Positions 43,188 to 51,080 of a stretch of 51,080 bases of DNA are shown piece after piece (the stretch's first letter is position 1; every line of letters starts with the position of its first letter). The notes under the pieces were generated by a model. It saw only the letters and a program-made list of their open reading frames with translations. It ran no database searches and was not told the DNA's origin. A program made the position numbers and the translations under genes. Origin of the DNA: Nemertoderma westbladi (taxonomy: Eukaryota > Xenacoelomorpha > Nemertodermatida > Nemertodermatidae); assembly GCA_032718475.1 (NCBI GenBank), contig JAUCBJ010003254.1, positions 1-51,080 of the forward strand. Reading direction: 5' to 3'.

Positions 43188-43916
43188 CAATATTTAATTA
43201 TATAACTGAAGGCTGAAGCTATATCCAATTACAGCCAGCAAGCCAATCACAACCCGCCAACAAAATTGCCAGAGGAATATCACTGTATCCTACAGTTAGA
43301 ATTACTCAATGTAACGACCAATGAATAGGCTTCGTGATGCACCCAAGGGAATTATTTCCATATATACACTGGTACAGCCGGCTGATTAATACTGTCACCT
43401 AATATTAGCTACCAACATACTGGATAGCAGTTGGTTTGTATCTCATATGAACAAGATGAATCATTCAATAAGCCAATGAGAATTCGAAACAGAAAGATGA
43501 TTGGGCAATATTGCCACCAACTACAACTGGTTCATTCAGTTGAAGGTCAAGTATATACTCTCTGCTCCTCATATTAATTGTAAAATCATCAAGCTTACCT
43601 ACCGTATGCAGTAACAAACCCATTACCAACAAATATCTATAATTAATTATCACCTTTACTCCGTGACAACATACCGTTAATCTTCAAGAAACAACTACAT
43701 TGCAGCACATTTACAAACCAATATCAATTACTTATCACACCTATGCCGTTAATAAATGTCTACACCATCAATGTCGTTTAACATTTTCTATATAAAAGGG
43801 AACGCTGTATCATATTTATTCAACTCAGTTTATATTATACCTCTACCGGTCCGACCTATTTGTACTGTTAACCACGCACATATTAGGATCGTTGGGTCCT
43901 CACACCCGGACAATTT
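43188..43916 (+). pseudogene. Duplicated promoter block with truncated SGNH relic
   Basis: This is homologous to 27592-28110. The CCAAT cluster and TATATAAAAG (43789-43798) are retained, with about 310 bp of extra sequence at 43.37-43.69 kb. The SGNH start codon is ATA (43837-43839) in place of ATG. The matching peptide runs from PLPV to VGSSHPD and then breaks off into T/G-rich low-complexity sequence. An 84-codon frame beginning at 43756 crosses the TATA box, so it is unlikely to be the translated form. Confidence 0.8.
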
Positions 43917-44073
43917 TTTTTGTTTGGGGTTATTTTTTATGATTTGGTTTGTGATTTGGTGTGTGATTTGGTTTGTGATTTTGATGTTTGGTGTGATTTG
44001 TTGTGCTTAATAGTATAATTAATTCTGTAATTGCTATTACTGTAATCCTAATACTAATCTTATACCTGGCTCA

Positions 44074-44303
44074 AATCAATTTGGTGCACAACACTTGACT
44101 GCCCGATTTTTTTTGGTTATAGAGCATAGAGTGACTACTAACTGTCTGACCATATGGGTTCACTCAAATGTAAAAGTGATCGTTTATTGTTTTGGTAAGA
44201 AAAGCCCGCCTCTGTAACCTGCTCCTTTTCCTCCAAATGCGCAATTTAAAAAAAATTCGCTATTTAAAAAAAACAAACGCAAGTGGTGTGCACCAAATTA
44301 ATT
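44074..44303. mobile_element. Small 230-bp element with 24-bp terminal inverted repeats (MITE-like)
   Basis: The left end (44074-44097) and the reverse complement of the right end (44280-44303) match at 22 of 24 positions, including AATTTGGTGCACA. The interior is AT-rich and noncoding. I could not see a convincing target-site duplication, so the superfamily is not assigned. It ends about 20 bp before the ATG of the Arg/Gly-rich ORF. Confidence 0.55.
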
Positions 44304-44324
44304 ATTAAGCATACCTAGACCATC

Positions 44325-44690
44325 ATGGACAGAATAAATATAAATTGTCCAAATGCAACAATCAATATTATGGACGGAAGACAAGGTCGTGGGCGACGGT
44401 GGGGGGGTCGAGGCCGAGGACGGGGCCGAGGACGAGACCGAGGCCCAAGATTCCAACCATATCATATCGTTCCCGCAACTTGTAAAGATGGTGCCGCAGG
44501 AGGCAGAGGAGAAGGACCACGGACGGGCGACGGAGATGCGAAGTCAAACGCACAGCCAGATGCACAGCCGGATGTACCGGTACCTGGAACACAAGAACCG
44601 GGCAGGCCACGGACGGGCGACGGAGATGCGAACTCAAAAGCACAGCCGGATGCACAGCCGGATGTACCGGTACCTAATGAGAACTCATAG
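44325..44690 (+). CDS. Small Arg/Gly-rich ORF with internal 90-bp repeat, 121 aa (hypothetical)
   Basis: The ATG has a good context (catcATGG). Residues 18-41 are Arg/Gly-rich (RGRGRGRDRGPR), as in RGG-type RNA-binding tails. The C-terminal half contains two copies of a RTGDGDA...AQPDAQPDVPVP peptide encoded by a 90-bp direct repeat (copies from 44517 and 44607). Another plus frame from ATG 44353 (125 codons) and a minus frame are also open across the same GC-rich stretch, so the coding frame is not certain. No polyadenylation signal is evident nearby. It may be a real short gene or a compositional accident. Confidence 0.4.
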   Translation: MDRININCPNATINIMDGRQGRGRRWGGRGRGRGRGRDRGPRFQPYHIVPATCKDGAAGGRGEGPRTGDGDAKSNAQPDAQPDVPVPGTQEPGRPRTGDGDANSKAQPDAQPDVPVPNENS

Positions 44691-45624
44691 TGCCTCGCGG
44701 GTAGGTGGGACCATGCGCGAACTCGGGTAGGTGGGACCGGTGGGACCAAACGCGAACTCAACTTATACGTAGGTTCCTGTTTAATTCTCATCCTGTGCTG
44801 GTTTATGATAATTTATTGTTATTAAATTTTGCGACAAATATTTCTTGTTTCTTTATTTTCTCTCAAAACTTATTTGACTAAAAAGACTAAAGCTTAGTTA
44901 AGTGTAAAACTTTTCCAAAATGCCAAAAAAGTAATCTGCCGTTTTGCCATTTTTAATTCTCAAATATCCCGACATATAATTACTCTCTTTAAAGGAAGAC
45001 ATAACATAGCTCATTAAGATAAACAATACATAGCTCATTAACACCATTTGCGAATAAAATAATTTGAAGGGCGTGGAGTATAATTTAAATAATAACCGAA
45101 ACAATATTACAGATTATCAGAATAAAACAGATTAAACTGTAGTAATGGGTGTGGCGGTCACGACGTAATAATGCACTGACGACGTAGTAATGCAGTTAGA
45201 CTGACGACGTAGTAATGCACGTTATGCGCGAAGACCCCACGAACGTTTATGCATGATGCACTGGATATATACAATAGAACGATGGGTGTACAATTGCTTC
45301 ATAAAGAAATCAAAATCAATCCACTTTGAATATGAGGTATATACACTTATTCATAGTAAATGATAGTTAACACGTGTAACTAGAGTATGCAGTTCATAGT
45401 GCAAATTTATAAACAAGACCAATGAGGAGATGACAATAGTTAGTTATTTTAACCAAAATAATAAACGAGAAATAACAGCGAAAGAAACAGTTTGATAATA
45501 CAATTTCTAGGCTGAGGTTTAATATGGTTTAGGCTGAGACTTGAGTCTATAAACTACTAAAGATATAAGCGTTACTAAAGATATACAGAGTTAATTTATA
45601 ACTTATTTATAAAAAGTTAGCGAT
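44691..45624. other. Intergenic, no gene seen; includes short GACGTAGTAATGCA repeats
   Basis: This is AT-rich sequence. At 45152-45222 three diverged copies of a motif with GACGTA(A/G)TAATGCA occur. Near 45550-45590 ACTAAAGATATA occurs twice. No supported ORF. Confidence 0.5.
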
Positions 45625-47395
45625 GTGCAACTTACTCGACTTGATGTGCAACTTACTGGACTTGATGTGCAACTTACTCGACTTGATGTGCAACTTACTC
45701 GACTTGTTGTTCAACTTACTCGACTTGATGTGCAACTTATTGACTTGATGTGCAACTTACTTGACTTGATGTGCAACTTACTTGACTTGATGTGCAACTT
45801 ACTTGACTTGCTGTGCAACTTACTTGACTTGATGTGCAACTTACTTGAGTTGATGTGCAACTTACTTGACTAGATGTGCAACTTACTTGACTTGATGTTC
45901 AACTTACTTGACTTGATGTGCAACTTACTTGACTTGATGTGCAAGTTACTTGACTTGATGTGCAACTTACTTGACTTGATGTGCAAGTTACTTGACTTGA
46001 TGTGCAACTTACTCGACTTGATGTGCAACTTACTCGACTTGATGTGCAACTTACTCGATTTGATGTGCAACTTACTCGACTTGTTGTTCAACTTACTCGA
46101 CTTGTTGTTCAACTTACTCGACTTGTTGTTCAACTTACTCGACTTGATGTGCAAATTACTTGACTTGATGTGCAACTTACTTGACATGATTTACTTGAAT
46201 GGATGTGCAACTTACTTGACTTGATGTGCAACTTACTTGTCTTGATGTGCAACTTACTTGTCTTGATGTGCAACTTACTTGACTTGATGTGCAGCTTACT
46301 TGACTTGATGTGCAGCTTACTTGACTGGATGTGCAACTTACTTGACTTGATGTGCAACTTACTTGACTTGATGTGCAAGTTACTTGACTTGATGTGCAAC
46401 TTACTTGACTTGATGTGCAACTTACTTGACTTGATGTGCAACTTACTTGACTTGATGTGCAATTTACTCGACTTGATGTGCAACTTACTCGACTTGATGT
46501 GCAACTTACTCGACTTGATGTGCAACTTACTCGACTTGATGTGCAACTTACTGGACTTGATGTGCAACTTACTAGACTTATTGTTCAACTTACTCGACTT
46601 GATGTGCAACTTACTCGACTTGATGTGCAACTTACTCGACTTGATGTGCAACTTACTCGACTTGATGTGCAACTTACTTGACTTGATGTGCAACTTACTT
46701 GACTTGATGTGCAACTTACTTGACATGATGTGCAACTTACTTGACTTGATTTACTTGACTGGATGTGCAACTTACTTGACTTGATGTGTAACTTACTTGA
46801 CTTGATGTGCAACTTACTTGACTTGATGTGCAACTTACTTGACTTGATGTGCAACTTACTTGAGTTGATGTGCAACTTACTTGACTTGATGTGCAACTTA
46901 CTTGACTTGATGTGCAGCTTACTTGACTTGATGTGCAGCTTACTTGACTAGATGTGCAACTTACTTGACTTGATGTGCAACTTACTTGACTTGATGTGCA
47001 ACTTACTTGACTTGATGTGTAAGTTACTTGACTTGATGTGCAACTTACTTGACTTGATGCGCAACTTACTTGACTTGATGTGCAACTTACTTGACTTGAT
47101 GTGCAACTTACTCGACTTGATGTGCAACTTACTCGACTTGATGTGCAACTTACTTGATTTGATGTGCAACTTACTCGACTTGATGTGCAACTTACTCGAC
47201 TTGATGTGCAACTTACTCGACTTGATGTGCAACTTACTCGACTTGGTGTGCAACTTACTCGATGTGATGTGCAACTTACTCGACTTGATGTGCAACTTAC
47301 TGGACTTGATGTGTGCAACTTACTTGACCTGATGTGCAACTTACTTACTTGACCTGATGTGCAACTTACTTGACTTGATTTACTTGACTGGATGT
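45625..47395. repeat. 21-bp GATGTGCAAC satellite, third array
   Basis: This has the same unit and orientation as at 28.8 kb and carries the same diagnostic variants (ACTCGATGTGATGTG, TTGTTGTTC, GATTTACTTGACTGG) in similar order. That supports duplication of an array segment, not independent growth. Confidence 0.95.
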
Positions 47396-47428
47396 GATGA
47401 TGACTGGACTGGATGATGACTGGACAAG

Positions 47429-50400
47429 TTGTCGAGTTGGTCCGTTCAGGGTCTGGAGTCGGTGAGTCTGTTCCTTCGGTGTCTGGAGACGGTGAGTCGG
47501 TCGCTTCAGTGTCTGGAGTCGGTGAGTCAGTCCCTTCAGTGTCTGGAGCCGCTGACTCGGTCCCTTCAGTGTCTGGAGTCGTTGAGTCGGTCCCTTCAGT
47601 GTCTGGAGTCGGGGAGTCGGTTCCTTCAGTGACTGGAGTTGGTGAGTCGCCTCCTCAAGTGTCTAGGGTCGGTGAGTCGGTCCCTTCAGTGTCTGGAGCC
47701 GCTGACTCGGTCCCTTCGTGTCTGGAGTCGTTGAGTCGGTCCCTTCAGTGTCTGTAGTCGGGGAGTCGGGTCCTTCAGTGACTGGGGTTGGTGAGTCGGC
47801 TCCTTAAGTGTCTAGGGTCGGTGAGTCGGTCCCTTTAGTGTCTGGAGCCGGTGACTCGGTCCCTTCAGTGTCTGGAGTCGGTGAGTCGGTCCTTCAGTGT
47901 CTGGAGTCGGTTCCTTCAGTAGCTCGGGTTGGTGAGTCGGCTTCTCAAGTTTCTGGGATTGGTGAGTCGGTCCCTTCAGTTTCTGGAGTCGGTGAGTCAG
48001 TCCCTTCAGTGTCTGGAGTCGGTTCCTTCAGTGACTGGAGTTGGTGAGTCGGCTCCTCAAGTGTCTAGGGTCGGTGAGTCGGTCCCTTCAGTGTCTGGAG
48101 CCGCTGACTCGGTCCCTTCAGTGTCTGGAGTCGTTGAGTCGGTCCCTTCAGTGTCTGGAGTCGGGGAGCCGGTTCCTTCAGTGACTGGGGTTGGTGAGTC
48201 GTCTCCGTAAGTGTCCAGGGTCGGAGAGTCGGTCCCTTCATTGTCTGGAGCCGCTGACTCGGTCCCTTCAGTGTCTGGAGTCGTTGAGTCGGTCCCTTCA
48301 GTGTCTGGAGTCGGGGAGTCGGTTCCTTCAGTGACTGGGGTTGGTGAGTCGGCTCCTCAAGTGTCTGTGGTTGGCGAGTCGGTCCGTTCAGGGTCTGGAG
48401 TCGGTGAGTCTGTTCCTTCTGTGTCTGGAGACGGTGAGTCGGTCCCTTCAGTGTCTGGAGTCGGTGAGTCAGTACCTTCAGTGTCTGGAGCAGCTGACTC
48501 GGTCCCTTCAGTGTCTGGAGTCGGTGAGTCGGTCCATTCAGTGTCTGGAGTCGGGGAGTCGGTCCCTTCAGTGTCTGGAGTCGGTGAGTCAGTACCTTCA
48601 GTGTCTGGAGCCGCTGACTCGGTCCCTTCAGTGTCTGGAGTCGGTGAGTCGGTCCGTTCAGTGTCTGGAGTCGGGGAGTCGGTTCCTTCAGTGACTGGAG
48701 TTGGTGAGTCGGCTCCTCAAGTGTCTAGGGTCGGTGAGTGGATCCCTTCAGTGTCTGGAGCCGCAGTCTCGGTCCCTTCAGTGTCTGGAGTCGTTGAGTC
48801 GGTCCCTTCAGTGTCTGGAGTCGGGGAGTCGGTTCCTTAAGTGACTGGGGTTGGTGAGTCGGCTCCTTAAGTGTCTAGGGTCTGTGAGTCGGTCCCTTTA
48901 GTGTCTGGAGCCGGTGACTCGGTCCCTTCAGTGTCTGGAGTCGGTGAGTCGGTCCCTTCAGTGTCTGGAGTCGGTTCCTTCAGTAGCTCGGGTTGGTGAG
49001 TCGGCTTCTCAAGTTTCTGGGGTTGGTGAGTCGGTCCCTTCAGTTTCTGGAGTCGGTGAGTCAGTCCCTTCAGTGTCTGGAGTCGGTTCCTTCAGTGACT
49101 GGAGTTGGTGAGTCGGCTCCTCAAGTGTCTAGGGTCGGTGAGTCGGTCCCTTCAGTGTCTGGAGCCGCTGACTCGGTCCCTTCAGTGTCTGGAGTCGTTG
49201 AGTCGGTCCCTTCAGTGTCTGGAGTCGGGGAGCCGGTTCCTTCAGTGACTGGGGTTGGTGAGTCGTCTCCGTAAGTGTCCAGGGTCGGAGAGTCGGTCCC
49301 TTCAGTGTCTGGAGCCGGTGAATCGGTCCCTTCAGTGTCTGGAGTCGGTGAGTCGGTCCCTTCAGTGTCTGGAGTCGGTGAGTCGGTTCCTTCAGTAGCT
49401 GGGGTTGGTGAGTCGGCTTCTCAAGTTTCTGGGGTTGGAGAGTCGGTCCCTTCAGTGTCTGGAGCCGGTGACTCGATCCCTTCAGTGTCTGGAGTCGGTG
49501 AGTCGGTCCCTTCAGTGTCTGGAGTCGGTGAGTCGGTTCCTTCAGTAGCTGGGGTTGGTGAGTCGGCTTCTCAAGTTTCTGGGGTTGGTGAGTCGGTCCC
49601 TTTAGTTTCTGGAGGCGGTTAGTCAGTCCCTTCATTGTCTGGAGCCGCTGACTCGGTCCCTTCAGTGTCTGGAGTCGTTGAGTCGGTCCCTTCAGTGTCT
49701 GGAGTCGGGGAGTCGGTTCCTTCAGTGACTGGGGTTGGTGAGTCGGCTCCTCAAGTGTCTGTGGTTGGCGAGTCGGTCCGTTCAGGGTCTGGAGTCGGTG
49801 AGTCTGTTCCTTCCGTGTCTGGAGACGGTGAGTCGGTCCCTTCAGTGTCTGGAGTCGGGGAGTCGTCCCTTCAGTGTCTGGAGTCGGTGAGTCGGTACCT
49901 TCAGTGTCTGGAGTCGGTGAGTCGGTCCCTTCAGTGTCTGGAGTCGGTGAGTCGGTCCGTTCAGTGTCTGGAGTCGGGGAGTCGGTTCCTTCAGTGACTG
50001 GAGTTGGTGAGTCGGCTCCTCAAGTGTCTAGGGTCGGTGAGTCGGTCCCTTCAGTGTCTGGAGCCGCTGACTCGGTCCCTTCAGTGTCTGGAGTCGGTGA
50101 GTCGGTCCCTTCAGTGTCTGGAGTCGGGGAGTCGGCTTCCTTAAGTGACTGGGGTTGGTGAGTCGGCTCCCTTAAGTGTCTGAGGGTCGGTTAGTCGGTC
50201 CCTTCAGTGTCTGGAGCCGCTGACTCGGTCCCTTCAGTGTCTGGAGTCGTTGAGTCGGTCCCTTCAGTGTCTGGAGTCGGGGAGTCGGTTCCTTCAGTGA
50301 CTGGAGTTGGTGAGTCGGCTCCTCAAGTGTCTAGGGTCGGTGAGTCGGTCCCTTCAGTGTCTGGAGCCGCTGACTCGGTCCCTTCAGTGTCTGGAGTCGT

Positions 50401-51080
50401 TGAGTCGGTCCCTTCAGTGTCTGGAGTCGGGGAGTCGGTTCCTTCAGTGCTGGGGTTGGTGAGTCGGCTCTCTCGTAAGTCGTCCCTAGGGTCGGAGAGT
50501 CGGTCCCTTCAGTGTCTGGAGCCGCTGACTCGGTCCCTTCAGTGTCTGGAGTCGTTGAGTCGGTCCCTTCAGTGTCTGGAGTCGGGGAGTCGGTTCCTTC
50601 AGTGACTGGGGTTGGTGAGTCGGCTCCTCAAGTGTCTGGGGTTGGCGAGTCGGTCCCTTCAGTGTCTGGAGCCGGTGACTCTGTCCCTTCAGTGTCTGGA
50701 GTCGGTGAGTCGGTCCCTTCAGTGTCTGGAGTCGGTTCCTTCAGTAGCTCGGGTTGGTGAGTCGGCTTCTCAAGTTTCTGGGGTTGGTGAGTCGGTCCCT
50801 TCAGTTTCTGGAGTCGGTGAGTCAGTCCCTTCAGTGTCTGGAGCCGCTGACTCGGTCCCTTCAGTGTCTGGAGTCGGTGAGTCGGCTCCCTTCAGTGTCT
50901 AGGAGTCGGGGAGTCGGTCCCTTCAGTGTCTGGAGCCGCTGACTCGGTCCCTTCAGTGTCTGGAGTCGTTGAGTCGGTCCCTTCAGTGTCTGGAGTCGGG
51001 GAGCTCGGTTCCTTCAGTGACTGGGGTTGGTGAGTCGTCTCCGTAAGTGTCTAGGGTCGGAGAGTCGGTCCCTTCAGTGT
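47429..51080. repeat. 30-bp satellite, third array, runs off window
   Basis: It begins with the same junction context (ACAAGTTG.CGAGTTGGTCC) and the same first units as the array at 30.07 kb. Later segments match the order found in the main array. It continues past the end of the window. Confidence 0.95.

Noticed and set aside
43756-44010. 84-codon ORF over the SGNH relic as a functional gene
   Set aside because: Its start lies upstream of the TATA box and it ends in T/G-rich sequence with loss of two of three catalytic blocks.

Overview
The window looks like nuclear DNA from an animal, most likely a marine invertebrate. Coding stretches are GC-richer islands in AT-rich DNA, bounded by canonical GT..AG splice sites, and more than half of the window is tandem satellite. 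The repeated 'taggcctac'-type sequence at 26.3-27.4 kb reminds me of echinoderm and other deuterostome genomes, but that is only an impression. I see no bacterial-style operons, tRNA or rRNA genes, or CRISPR arrays.

Left half (1-27.5 kb, minus strand): this is best read as one long split gene. A noncoding 5' exon ends at a strong donor at 27472. Twelve complete coding exons follow (24518 down to 8007), and then a last visible exon (2548 to 1) that runs off the window. Every complete internal exon is a multiple of 3 (159, 480, 120, 174, 339, 126, 174, 246, 114, 336 and 462 nt) and every coding intron is phase 0. The joined frame is open for at least 1842 codons. The modules in order are: a Cys/His knuckle (A); a Pro-rich linker (B); an OTU-like domain whose catalytic Cys and His are replaced (C); two tandem copies of a three-exon block D-S-Z, where Z is another knuckle; a diverged D (E); two Ser/Pro-rich linkers (F, G); and a canonical OTU cysteine-protease domain with an intact DGNC and HYY, followed by an acidic stretch, a CxxC..CxxC pair and about 600 unassigned residues (H). 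Satellites fill the introns: a 49-bp repeat in B-C, a 17-26-bp family in F-G, and a CTGTCTGACTGT-type array in G-H.

Right half (27.5-51 kb): a plus-strand single-exon SGNH-hydrolase-like gene (28027-28644) lies head-to-head with the split gene across a short CCAAT/TATA-bearing spacer. It is followed by a 21-bp satellite and then a 30-bp satellite. The same order recurs at 43.2-51.1 kb, where the promoter is copied but the SGNH gene is a truncated relic. The 30-bp satellite shows nested periods of 30 bp, 240 bp and about 3 kb. The second unique island (43.2-45.6 kb) also holds a small inverted-repeat element and a short Arg/Gly-rich ORF.

No pathway can be assigned with confidence. An active-looking OTU protease, a degenerate OTU and three nucleic-acid-type knuckles in one polypeptide suggest either a ubiquitin-related chromatin/RNA factor or a captured mobile-element protein. 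The domain calls rest on motifs read by eye. Splicing across 5-7 kb of satellite is an inference from matching intron phases.
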